Assembly: GCA_002500665.1 (NCBI GenBank)
Contig: DLRY01000018.1
Location: forward strand, 85,169 to 140,656
Direction of reading: 5' to 3'
Length of the DNA: 55,488 bases
Source of the DNA: Opitutia bacterium UBA7876
GTDB taxonomy: Bacteria; Verrucomicrobiota; Verrucomicrobiia; Opitutales; Seribacteraceae
The notes under the pieces were generated by a model. The model was given only the letters and a program-made list of their open reading frames with translations, was not told where the DNA came from and made no database searches. This document shows, piece by piece, positions 17,430-25,534 of the stretch (position 1 is its first letter; each line of letters opens with the position of its first letter). The position numbers and the translations under genes are program-made.

Positions 17430-17520
17430 GAAGGGGTATCGTTTTGTCTCTGGTTGAAGGCTAAGGGATCGGCCGTCCCGGGCAAATCAAAAGCGCCTCC
17501 TCCGTCCTCGGTAATCTGTG

Positions 17521-17548
17521 TTGACCACCCCGTCCACCCACTTAGCGT
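17521..17548 (+). promoter_or_regulatory. Candidate promoter of the sulfatase gene
   Basis: TTGACC at 17521-17526 lies 38 bases before the ATG; the -10 is weak (TAGCGT at 17543-17548). The leader would be at most a few bases. Confidence 0.3.
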
Positions 17549-17558
17549 AGTCTACCAA

Positions 17559-19061
17559 ATGAAAAAGCCCTGCATCCTGTTTTCCCTTCTTCTTTCGGGC
17601 CTTTGCGCCTTCGCCAAGCCCAACTTCGTAGTCGTTCTGGTCGACGACCATGCGTTCGAGGCCATCTCCGCCTACGGGACCTATCTCAAGGACTTCGCCA
17701 AGACGCCCGCCATCGACCGCCTGAGGGAGGAGGGCATGCGCTTCGACGAGTTTACCTGCGCCAATTCCATCTGCTCGCCCAGCCGGGCATCGATCCTCAC
17801 CGGTCAGTACAGCCACAAGAACGGCGTCACCGGCCTAAACGGCAAGATCAACGAGGATTCCCCGCAATACCCGGTCGAGCTCCTGAAGGCCGGCTACCAG
17901 ACCTGGCTGGTGGGCAAGTGGCACCTCAACAGCGTGCCCAAGGGGTACGCCAGGCACATGGTGGTGAAGGGGCAGGGCAAGTATTTCAACCCTACCTTCA
18001 ACGGGTCCGAGGGCACCTGGAAGCGTGAAGGCTATTCCACCGACGTCTACACCGACGTTGCGATGGACTGGCTCAAGAAGCGGGATCCCGACAAGCCCTT
18101 CCTCCTTTGCCTCCAGTTCAAGGCCCCCCACCACGACTACGGCCACGCCGCCCGCTACGACGAACTTCTGGCCGACGTCACCGCCCCCGAGCCCCCCTCC
18201 CTCTACGAGGATCTGCGGGCCGGCAATTCGAACCTCAAGAAGGAGTTTCTTCGTCGCACCAAGTTCCATATGCTCCATTCCGGAGGCAACCCCAACCAGC
18301 AATCCGAGGGCGACGCCTACTACTTTCGCCACCTCAAGGACGGGCCCCCCAACCAAATGCGGAAGCATGACCCCAAGAGCGACAAGGACAGGATCCGGGT
18401 CGCCTACCAGCACATGATCCACAAGTACGTCCGTTGCGTGAAGGGCAACGACGACAACCTCAAGAGAGTCCTCGATTACCTGGACCGGGAAAAGCTGACC
18501 CGGGACACCGTCGTGATCTATACCTCCGATCAAGGCTACTGGCTCGGTCAGCACGGCTTCTACGACAAGCGCCTCATCCTCGAGACCTCGATCCGCATGC
18601 CTTTCCTCATCCGCTACCCCCGCCTGATCAAACCCGGTTCGGTCAACTCCGATTTATGCATCAACGTCGACTTGGCTCCCACCCTGCTCGAACTTGCCGG
18701 GGTCAAGGCTCCTGCCGCCATGCAGGGGCGCAGCCTTCTTCCCCTCCTCAAGGGCAAGACGCCCGCCGACTGGCGAAAGTCCCAGTTCTATTCCTACTGG
18801 GGCGCCCCCAACCACTACGGTATCCGCACCGAACGCTATACCTATCTCAAGCTTGCGGGCCACCCTCCCGAGCTCTTCGACCGTCAACTTGACCCGACCC
18901 AATCCCTCAACGTTGCCGGTGAGGCCGATAACAAGCCCATTCTCGAGCGTCTCGAGAAGGAACTGACTAGGCAGATACGCGAAGTGGATATCAGCGACTC
19001 CGAATTACCCGCCAGCACCCGGGACGAGAAAAAGAGACGTAAGCCCAAGCGAAAGGAGTGA
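17559..19061 (+). CDS. Secreted formylglycine-dependent sulfatase
   Basis: 500 residues from the ATG at 17559, with a signal peptide (1-19). The sulfatase signature C72-S-P-S-R76 (CSPSRASILTG) supplies the cysteine converted to formylglycine. An early VDDH holds metal ligands, and GKWH and TSDQGYWLGQHG are further active-site segments. The C-terminal subdomain ends HPPELFDRQLDP. It hydrolyses sulfate esters, probably on a marine sulfated glycan; the subfamily cannot be fixed by eye. It needs a sulfatase-maturating enzyme, not seen here. Upstream, the M1 gene is divergent across a 129-base gap. Confidence 0.93.
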   Translation: MKKPCILFSLLLSGLCAFAKPNFVVVLVDDHAFEAISAYGTYLKDFAKTPAIDRLREEGMRFDEFTCANSICSPSRASILTGQYSHKNGVTGLNGKINEDSPQYPVELLKAGYQTWLVGKWHLNSVPKGYARHMVVKGQGKYFNPTFNGSEGTWKREGYSTDVYTDVAMDWLKKRDPDKPFLLCLQFKAPHHDYGHAARYDELLADVTAPEPPSLYEDLRAGNSNLKKEFLRRTKFHMLHSGGNPNQQSEGDAYYFRHLKDGPPNQMRKHDPKSDKDRIRVAYQHMIHKYVRCVKGNDDNLKRVLDYLDREKLTRDTVVIYTSDQGYWLGQHGFYDKRLILETSIRMPFLIRYPRLIKPGSVNSDLCINVDLAPTLLELAGVKAPAAMQGRSLLPLLKGKTPADWRKSQFYSYWGAPNHYGIRTERYTYLKLAGHPPELFDRQLDPTQSLNVAGEADNKPILERLEKELTRQIREVDISDSELPASTRDEKKRRKPKRKE

Positions 19062-19082
19062 GGGGATTATGGTTGCTCCCAC

Positions 19083-19110
19083 TTGACTGCTGAGTTCCGA
19101 GACGTTTAAA
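19083..19110 (+). promoter_or_regulatory. Candidate promoter of MORN-type lipoprotein B (leaderless)
   Basis: TTGACT at 19083-19088 and TTTAAA at 19105-19110 are 16 bases apart. The predicted start is 19117-19118, coinciding with the ATG. Confidence 0.4.
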
Positions 19111-19117
19111 GACGGTG

Positions 19118-20053
19118 ATGAAGATTTTTCCGCTCGCTTTGTTTTCACTCTTCCTTCTTGCAGGGTGTTCCAGCGAGGAAGATACCCCCGGAGGTGGGAG
19201 CCAAGCCCTCGTCATGAAATACCCGGAACCTTTGGCCGGAATCATCGCTCAGGCCGTTGATGCGGACGAGCTGGACGATACCCAGCCCAAGGACGACTAC
19301 GTTTTCCGAACCCAGTACATGCCTAACGAGCGCACCCCGAAATCGGGATGGATCAAGAGAATCTTCGAGGGGAAGGTCACGCTCTTGGCGGAAGTCAAGG
19401 ACGGCGCCCTCAATGGGCGGTCCATCGTTTTCGAGCAAGGGGGCGCCAAGTGGAAGGAATTCACCCTCAAGAACGGGAACTACGAAGGCACCTACACCGA
19501 GTTCCAGGCGGATGGCTCGAAGAAGTTCGAGTGCTCTTACGTCGATGGCAAGGAGAACGGTTCCTGGAAGCACTGGCACAACAACAGCCTTCTGGCCGAG
19601 GAGAGAGTTTACCAGGACGGCCAAGCCTCCGGACCTTTTGCCCTCTACCACACCAATGGCAACAAGGCCATGGAAGGCGCCTACCAGGCGGGGGAGCGCC
19701 ACGGGCCCTTCACCAAGTGGCATTCCAACAAGATCAAGGAGGCTGAAGGAACCTACAAGGAAGGCAAGCTGGACGGACCCTTCCGCGAATGGTGGGACAA
19801 CGGCAGGCAAAGAAAGGAAGCGAACTACAAGGAAGGCAAGCTGGACGGTCCCTACGTGGGTTGGTTTAACATCAAGCAGAAGATGCAGGAAGGCGTCTAT
19901 GAAGATGGGATCAAGGTCGGGGAGTGGGTCAGTTACTGGAAAAAAGGACGCGGGGCCGTCAAGGACCGCAAGACCTACCGGAACGGTGAGGTCGTGAATA
20001 TCGTCGTCCCCGACCAAGATTCCTCCCCGACACCCGGGGACAAGAGCCCCTGA
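19118..20053 (+). CDS. MORN/YwqK-type repeat lipoprotein B
   Basis: 311 residues with a lipobox (LLAG-C17). After an acidic linker come at least seven MORN/YwqK-type repeats of 22-24 residues (QASGPFALYHTNG, ERHGPFTKWHSNK, KLDGPFREWWDNG, KLDGPYVGWFNIK). Two neighbouring repeats share an identical 24-base stretch, a sign of recent duplication. It resembles lipoprotein A in signal, linker and a SGW(I/V)K motif before the repeats. It is probably a surface or periplasmic lipoprotein; partner and function unknown. A GTG just upstream at 19115 is the alternative start. It is followed by tRNA-Phe on the other strand. Confidence 0.87.
   Translation: MKIFPLALFSLFLLAGCSSEEDTPGGGSQALVMKYPEPLAGIIAQAVDADELDDTQPKDDYVFRTQYMPNERTPKSGWIKRIFEGKVTLLAEVKDGALNGRSIVFEQGGAKWKEFTLKNGNYEGTYTEFQADGSKKFECSYVDGKENGSWKHWHNNSLLAEERVYQDGQASGPFALYHTNGNKAMEGAYQAGERHGPFTKWHSNKIKEAEGTYKEGKLDGPFREWWDNGRQRKEANYKEGKLDGPYVGWFNIKQKMQEGVYEDGIKVGEWVSYWKKGRGAVKDRKTYRNGEVVNIVVPDQDSSPTPGDKSP
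19753..19848 (+). repeat. Tandem 24-base identical repeats inside lipoprotein B
   Basis: 19753-19776 and 19825-19848 are identical over 24 bases and lie 72 bases (24 codons) apart. They encode the same YKEGKLDG segment in consecutive MORN-type repeats. Confidence 0.85.
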
Positions 20054-20127
20054 GCGTTACCTTTCGCTAGCGAGGCTGACGCTTACCCTTCGCCGGGGCG
20101 TATTCGCATAGGGAGAGTGTTTTTGGG

Positions 20128-20203
<76 letters not shown>

Positions 20204-20216
20204 GAACCCAAAGGGG

Positions 20217-20247
20217 ATAAAAATGCAAATCTTCGCCCGAGGGTCAA
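20217..20247 (-). promoter_or_regulatory. Candidate promoter of tRNA-Phe
   Basis: On the minus strand TTGACC (20247-20242) and TTTTAT (20222-20217) are 19 bases apart, giving a start a few bases before the tRNA 5' end at 20203. Spacing is long, so moderate support only. Confidence 0.4.
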
Positions 20248-20257
20248 TCGGAAAGCC

Positions 20258-21685
20258 CTAAGCTAGGATGTCCTTGAGGACGCGGGCTTCATCGTCCACG
20301 CCGGTGAGCCTGAAGTCGAGGCCCTGGTACTTGTGGGTGAAAAGCTGGGATTGAATCCCGAGCTGGTGGAGCATAGTGGCGTGAAAATCGCGCACGTGAA
20401 CGACGTTCTCCTCGGCGTTGTAGCCGAGCTCGTCGGTGTTGCCGTAGGAGATTCCTCCCTTGATGCCCCCACCCGCCATCCAGATGGAAAAGCCCTTGAT
20501 GTGGTGGTCGCGCCCGTTGCCCTGGGCCATGGGGGTACGCCCGAATTCCCCGCCCCAGATCACGAGGGTGTCCTCGAGCATGCCTCGCTGCTTGAGGTCC
20601 TGAACGAGGGCGGCGGAGCCCTGGTCGACGCGCTTGGCCACGCCCGAGATGGCGTTCTTGACCCCGCCGTGGTGATCCCACCCGCGGTGGTAGAGGTGAA
20701 TGAATCGTACCCCGCGCTCGGCGAGGCGCCTGGCGAGCAGGCAGTTGCTGGCGAATGAACCGTCCCCGGGCTTGGCCCCGTAGAGGTCGAGCACATGCTT
20801 GGGCTCGTTTGAGACGTCCATCAGTTCGGGCACGCTGGTCTGCATGCGGAAGGCCATCTCGTACTGGCTGACCTTGGTGGAGATCTCGGGGTCGCGCAGG
20901 GACTCGTTGCGCATGAGGTTGAGCTTGTTGACTGAGTCGATGAGGGAACGCTGGTCCTTGGCCGTGACGCCCTTGGGGTTGCTCAGGTAGAGGACGGGGT
21001 CGCCCTTGCTGTGAAAGTGCACGCCCTGGTACTTGCTGGGCAGGAAGCCGCTGTGCCATTGGCGGGAGGCGATGGGCTGGTTCTGTCCGCCCCCGACGGA
21101 GGTCAGGACCACGAAACCGGGCAGGTTCTCGGTGGGGGCCCCGAGACCGTAGAGGATCCAGGAGCCCATGCTGGGGCGCCCGGAAATCTGGGTGCCCGTG
21201 TTCATGTAGGTATGGGCGGGGTCGTGGTTGATCTGCTCGGTGTGCATGGAGCGGATGATGCAGATGTCGTCCGCGATCGACCCGATCTTGGGGAATTGGT
21301 TGGAGATGAACTGGCCGGACTTGCCGTACCTCTGGAAATCGTGCTGGGGGCCGAGGCACTTGAGCGAGTTCTTCTTGCCCATGAGCTGGGCGATGGGCTG
21401 GCCCTCGGTGATGGACTTGGGCATGGGCTTGCCGTCCATTTCCCTTAGCTTGGGCTTGAAGTCGTAGGTCTCCAAGTGGGAAGGTCCGCCCGCCATGCAG
21501 AGGAAGATCACCCGCTTGGCTTTGGGCAGCCCGGGAAGAGCGGCCCGATCGGGGAGGTTGGCGGGCCAGGCCTTGGGGTTGGAGAGGGCGTTGGCCGAGA
21601 GCATGCCGGCGAGGGCGGTCGAGCCGATCCCCACGGTTGCCTGGTTGAGGAAGCTGCGGCGGTTGATGAAAGTGGTCGGGTCCAT
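20258..21685 (-). CDS. DUF1501 family protein (twin-arginine signal)
   Basis: 475 residues. It begins with a Tat-type signal (R9-R10, NRRSFLNQATVGIGSTALAG), so it is exported folded. The body matches DUF1501, a sulfatase/alkaline phosphatase-like fold abundant in Planctomycetota and Verrucomicrobiota: IFLCMAGGPSHLETYDFKP near the N-terminus, then HYRGWDHHGG-type text (YHRGWDHHGGVKN) and LVIWGGEFGRTP. Its role is unknown. It lies 15 bases downstream of the DUF1549/DUF1553 gene; the two families are nearly always neighbours and are thought to work together. Confidence 0.92.
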   Translation of the reverse strand: MDPTTFINRRSFLNQATVGIGSTALAGMLSANALSNPKAWPANLPDRAALPGLPKAKRVIFLCMAGGPSHLETYDFKPKLREMDGKPMPKSITEGQPIAQLMGKKNSLKCLGPQHDFQRYGKSGQFISNQFPKIGSIADDICIIRSMHTEQINHDPAHTYMNTGTQISGRPSMGSWILYGLGAPTENLPGFVVLTSVGGGQNQPIASRQWHSGFLPSKYQGVHFHSKGDPVLYLSNPKGVTAKDQRSLIDSVNKLNLMRNESLRDPEISTKVSQYEMAFRMQTSVPELMDVSNEPKHVLDLYGAKPGDGSFASNCLLARRLAERGVRFIHLYHRGWDHHGGVKNAISGVAKRVDQGSAALVQDLKQRGMLEDTLVIWGGEFGRTPMAQGNGRDHHIKGFSIWMAGGGIKGGISYGNTDELGYNAEENVVHVRDFHATMLHQLGIQSQLFTHKYQGLDFRLTGVDDEARVLKDILA

Positions 21686-21700
21686 GGCTGCTGTGGTTTT

Positions 21701-24700
21701 CTAGAATCGGGCGGTGGTCTCGTAGAGGTTGAGCATGGCTCGGGATACGCTGGTCCAGGCGGCCAGCTCGCTTGGCTTGATCGAGCCGTCCACGGGCTTG
21801 ACCCCGGTGGAGAGAAGATCGAGGGCGGCTTTCTCGTCCGCCTCGTAGCGCTTGCGTTGCTCGGCGAGGTGCTCGAGAAGGACAGCTTCCTCCTGCTTGG
21901 TGGGCTTGCGGGTAAGGGCGAGGGAAAAGATGGCGGAAAGCCTTTCGGTGTCGGTTGCCTCGCCTTTTTGGAGGAGGCGCTCGGCGAGGGCCTTGGCGGC
22001 TTCCACGAAGACTGGATCGTTGAGGAGCACCAGGGCCTGCTGGGGGATGTTCGAGCGGGGCCTTTCGGCGGCGCATTCCTCCCGGCTGGGTGCATCGAAT
22101 GCGACCATGGCAGGGTGGGGGAAGCTGCGACATACGAAGGTGTAGAGGCTGCGTCGGTAGAGCTCGTCACCCTTCCCGGCCTGCCATTTGCGGGCGGGGA
22201 AGTTGAGGTGCTGCCAGTAGCCGGCGGGCTGGTAGGGCTTGACGCTCTTGCCCCCGAGCTTCTGGACGAGCAGGCCGCTGATCGACAGGGCGCTGTCGCG
22301 CACGAACTCGGCGTCCACCCGGAAGCGGGTCTGGCGGGCATAGAGGCGGTTGTCGGGGTCGTCCTTGGCGAGGGACCCGCGGGGAAGGGAGCTCTGGCGA
22401 TAGGCCTTCGAGGTGACCAGATTCCGCACGAGGGCCTTGACGTCCCATCCGTCCGCCCGGAAGCCGGATGCGAGGTGGTCGAGGAGTTTGGGGTGGGTCG
22501 GTGGTTCGCCCTGTCCGCCGAGGTCGTCGAGGCGGCGGGAGAGTCCGTATCCGAAGAAGAGCTTCCATGCGCGGTTGACGAAGGCCCGGGCGGTAAGGGG
22601 GTTGTCCTTGGCCACGACCCATTTGGCGAGGTCCATGCGGGTTGCCCGCTTCTCGGCCGTTTCCAGCTTGCCGAGGAATTCCGGAATGGCGGGCCGGACT
22701 TCCTCCCCGCTCTTGTCGAGCCAGTTGCCCCGGGGCAGGATCTTGACCATGCGGGGAGCCCCGGCCTGGGCGACGAGCATGGTGCGGAATCCCTTCTTGG
22801 CATTGGCTACGGCCTCGCGGGCCTTCTTGATGGCTTGCTCGTTCCCGGCGCCTTCCTGCTCGAGCTTTTTCGATTCCGCCCGGAACTTCTTGATTTCATC
22901 AGGCGCCTTGGGGAAGACGTAGGCGAGGAAATGCCTGCGGAGAGCTTGGGCTTCCTCTTTCGATCGGTCCTTGGGGGCCTTCTTGGCGGCCTTCACGACG
23001 TCTGCGGGGAGGTTCTTGGCCGATTTGGCGGAGTCAGTCCATTTCGCTAGGGAAAGGGTGGGGTCGGAGCGCGGGTCGCGGGTCGATTTTACCCCGACCT
23101 TGTCCCAAAAAATCTTCCCATCGAACTGGGTGAAAGCGATCCCGTTGACCTTGGCCTTCGGCTTGAGCCCGACTTTCTTGGCGTTGACGGCGAGGCGTAT
23201 CCATTCTCCGGTCTTGGGCAGTTCTCCCATCTTGACCTTTCCCACGGTGTTTTCCTTGCCGTATGGAATGAGTGATTTTCCCCAGTATGCGCGGTGTTCC
23301 CAAGTGCCGTCATTGAACTGGAGCATGACCTGTTTGGGTGGATCGATCGGATCGAGAAAGACGTAGGCGAAGAATTCGTCCCCGTCGGTCGCGATTTCGT
23401 AGGGAGACTTGGACTGCCAGAAGAAATGCTGGTTGTTGCCGGTTCCCTCGCGGACGATTGATTTTTTGCCCGAGTAGACCGGGTCGGGGGCCTGGGCAAT
23501 TTTCCATTCGCCATTGAGGGTGGCGTCGCCGGGCGGGGAGTCCTCCACGAAAATCCGTTCCGAATCGGCGGAAGCGTCGGCTTTGGGTTCGCCGTATTCC
23601 ATTGCGTCGACCAAGCCGTGGAGCTTGGACAGGAGGGCGGCCTTGCGCTCGTGAATGCCTGCCTTGTCCTTTTTCGCCTTGGCCTCCAGTTCGGACAGGC
23701 TGCTCTCAAGCTCCTCGAGCTTCAGGGCTTGTTCCTCGGTGGGCAGGGTGAGGTTGGGGGCTCTCTTGCCGACGGCTTTTTCCTTGATGTCCGCGAAGAA
23801 GGCGGCGAGGGAGTAGAAGTCCTTGATCGTGAAGGGATCGTACTTGTGGTCGTGGCACTGGGCGCAGCCAGTGGTGGCGGCCAGCCAGACGTTGCCGAAA
23901 TTGCGCACCCGGTCGGCCTGGTAGATGGTGACGTACTCGTCGGGCTGGGCACCCCCTTCCTGAGTGGTCTGGAGTAAGCGGTTGTAGCCGGAGGCGACCT
24001 TCTGGCGGTCACTCGCCTCGGGGATTAGGTCGCCCGCGATGTTCTCGATCACGAAACGGTCGTAGGGAAGGTTCTCGTTGAAGGCGTCGATGACGTATTC
24101 TCGATAGGCGGAGACTTCCATAAAGTTGTCGCTGTGGTAGCCGATGGTGTCGGCGAAGCGGACGAGGTCGAGCCAGTGGACGGCCATCCGCTCACCGAAG
24201 CGCTCGTCCTCGAGCAGGCGGTCGACGAGACGCTCGTAGGCCTTGGGCGACGAGTCGTCGAGAAAGAGCTTGGCCTCTTCCGGGTTGGGGGACATCCCGA
24301 CTAGGTCGAAGAACAGCCTGCGCAAAAGGGTAATCTTGTCCGCCTCGGGGGAAAGAGAGAGCTTTTCGCGGGTAAGGGAATCCTCGAGGAATCGGTCGAC
24401 GGTATGAGCGGAGGACCGCTTGGCGGGCAAGTCGGGCCGGGCAATGGGGCGGAAGGACCAGTGTTCCTGGTATTCGCCTCCCTGGGCAATCCAGGCCTCG
24501 ATGATCTTCCTTTGTTCGGGACTGAGAACCTTGCCCGTCCTAGGCGGGGGCATGATTTCCTCGTTGTCGGAGCTGTTGATGCGCAGGACCAGCTCGCTTT
24601 CAGCGGGCTTGCCGGCCACGAGGGCGGCGTAGCCCCCGAGATCCCGGTGGGCCCCTTCCTCGGTATCAAGCCGGAGCTTGGCCTCACGGGTGCTCTTGTC

Positions 24701-24835
24701 GGGGCCGTGGCAATGAAAGCAGTACTCGGAAAGGAGGGGCCGGACGTCGCGGGTGAAGTCCACGGTGGGTTTGGCCAAAAGGGCGGAGAGAGGCAACAGG
24801 AAGACCCCGGCGTGAAGAAAAAAGGATTGGCTCAT
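21701..24835 (-). CDS. PSCyt1-DUF1549-DUF1553 cytochrome-like secreted protein
   Basis: 1044 residues with a signal peptide (1-21). Order of parts: PSCyt1 haem-c domain with C39-x-x-C42-H43 (YCFHCHGPD) and a distal methionine in EIMPPP; DUF1549 (about 140-350, with ATTGCAQCHDHKYDPF carrying a second CxxCH); a charged helix (365-410); an inserted beta-sandwich (about 430-600) resembling LamG-like carbohydrate-binding domains; and DUF1553 (about 720-985). Such proteins are typical of PVC bacteria and are suspected of electron transfer or sugar oxidation at the envelope. It forms an operon with the DUF1501 gene. Confidence 0.93.
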   Translation of the reverse strand: MSQSFFLHAGVFLLPLSALLAKPTVDFTRDVRPLLSEYCFHCHGPDKSTREAKLRLDTEEGAHRDLGGYAALVAGKPAESELVLRINSSDNEEIMPPPRTGKVLSPEQRKIIEAWIAQGGEYQEHWSFRPIARPDLPAKRSSAHTVDRFLEDSLTREKLSLSPEADKITLLRRLFFDLVGMSPNPEEAKLFLDDSSPKAYERLVDRLLEDERFGERMAVHWLDLVRFADTIGYHSDNFMEVSAYREYVIDAFNENLPYDRFVIENIAGDLIPEASDRQKVASGYNRLLQTTQEGGAQPDEYVTIYQADRVRNFGNVWLAATTGCAQCHDHKYDPFTIKDFYSLAAFFADIKEKAVGKRAPNLTLPTEEQALKLEELESSLSELEAKAKKDKAGIHERKAALLSKLHGLVDAMEYGEPKADASADSERIFVEDSPPGDATLNGEWKIAQAPDPVYSGKKSIVREGTGNNQHFFWQSKSPYEIATDGDEFFAYVFLDPIDPPKQVMLQFNDGTWEHRAYWGKSLIPYGKENTVGKVKMGELPKTGEWIRLAVNAKKVGLKPKAKVNGIAFTQFDGKIFWDKVGVKSTRDPRSDPTLSLAKWTDSAKSAKNLPADVVKAAKKAPKDRSKEEAQALRRHFLAYVFPKAPDEIKKFRAESKKLEQEGAGNEQAIKKAREAVANAKKGFRTMLVAQAGAPRMVKILPRGNWLDKSGEEVRPAIPEFLGKLETAEKRATRMDLAKWVVAKDNPLTARAFVNRAWKLFFGYGLSRRLDDLGGQGEPPTHPKLLDHLASGFRADGWDVKALVRNLVTSKAYRQSSLPRGSLAKDDPDNRLYARQTRFRVDAEFVRDSALSISGLLVQKLGGKSVKPYQPAGYWQHLNFPARKWQAGKGDELYRRSLYTFVCRSFPHPAMVAFDAPSREECAAERPRSNIPQQALVLLNDPVFVEAAKALAERLLQKGEATDTERLSAIFSLALTRKPTKQEEAVLLEHLAEQRKRYEADEKAALDLLSTGVKPVDGSIKPSELAAWTSVSRAMLNLYETTARF

Positions 24836-24852
24836 AGCTGATTCGTATCGGG

Positions 24853-24881
24853 ATGCTAGGAAGACCTTTGGGATTTTTCAA
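24853..24881 (-). promoter_or_regulatory. Candidate promoter of the DUF1553/DUF1501 operon
   Basis: On the minus strand TTGAAA (24881-24876) and TAGCAT (24858-24853) have the ideal 17-base spacing. The predicted start near 24846 gives an 11-base leader without a Shine-Dalgarno. Confidence 0.5.
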
Positions 24882-24923
24882 GCGCTAGAGTCAACCCGGA
24901 CTCTTTTTGCGGGCAAGGGTCTC

Positions 24924-25517
24924 TCAAGAGAAGTCCTTGAGGTGGTCCTTCAGGGGGGTAAGCGGCCGGGGGGGGATCTCCGCGTCGGAATAACCGTAAA
25001 AGATCAGGGCCACCACTTCCTCGGTCCCGGGAGAAGCGATCTCGACGGTGCGGGCGAATTCGGGGTGTTTCCAGACGGGCCCCGTGCTCCACTTGCTCGA
25101 GATTCCCTTGCTTTCCATCAGCAGGAGGAGGTTTTGGCAGATGCAGGAGCAGGTGGCGTAGTCCTCCCTGGCCAAGTCGGTGTAGCGGCGGGCCAGGTCG
25201 GAATCTTGGTCGGTATGGCAGGTTACGACCAGCAGACCGGGACAGGAGCTCCACTCCTGCTCCTTGCGCTTTCCTTTTTCCACGAGGGAAGGGTCGGAAC
25301 CGTCCCCCGCCGCGACTGCGCCGAAGAGTTTGCCGACCTGCCCGATTTTCTCACGGCCGAGCAAGTAGAAGCGGGCGGGTTCGGTCTTGTGGTGGTTGGG
25401 GGCGTATCGGGCGATTTCGATCAGTTCCCGGACAAGACCGGGGTCCGGGACCTCTCCCGAAAAGGTAACGGGCTTGGAGGTCCGGCGCCTGCGAATGATT
25501 TTCTGAAGCTCGTCCAC
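24924..25517 (-). CDS. Nitroreductase-family FMN oxidoreductase
   Basis: 197 residues starting with GTG. The family opening IIRRRRTSKPV with the FMN-phosphate arginines, ARYAPNHHKTEPARFYLL, and the closing EEVVALIFYGY are diagnostic of the nitroreductase fold, which reduces nitro compounds, quinones or similar acceptors with NAD(P)H. The SCICQNLLLLMESKG helix is the usual dimer interface. It follows the ketoacyl synthase gene by 17 bases on the same strand and is probably in its operon. Substrate not predictable. Confidence 0.9.
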   Translation of the reverse strand: MDELQKIIRRRRTSKPVTFSGEVPDPGLVRELIEIARYAPNHHKTEPARFYLLGREKIGQVGKLFGAVAAGDGSDPSLVEKGKRKEQEWSSCPGLLVVTCHTDQDSDLARRYTDLAREDYATCSCICQNLLLLMESKGISSKWSTGPVWKHPEFARTVEIASPGTEEVVALIFYGYSDAEIPPRPLTPLKDHLKDFS

Positions 25518-25534
25518 GATTCGGGAATGACCGT

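Noticed and set aside
11358..20053. Toxin-antitoxin function for the YwqK-type genes
   Set aside because: They have lipoprotein signals and no adjacent toxin gene; the antitoxin name comes from a distant cytosolic homologue.
20054..20127. Possible terminator hairpin after lipoprotein B (AGCGT/ACGCT, CGCTAGCG)
   Set aside because: The pairs are short, overlap each other and have no U-tract at the right place.
20289..22133. 614-codon open frame on the minus strand over the DUF1501/DUF1553 genes
   Set aside because: Its translation is Arg/Pro/Gln-rich without domains, as expected for an out-of-frame reading of GC-rich genes, and both true genes are well supported.
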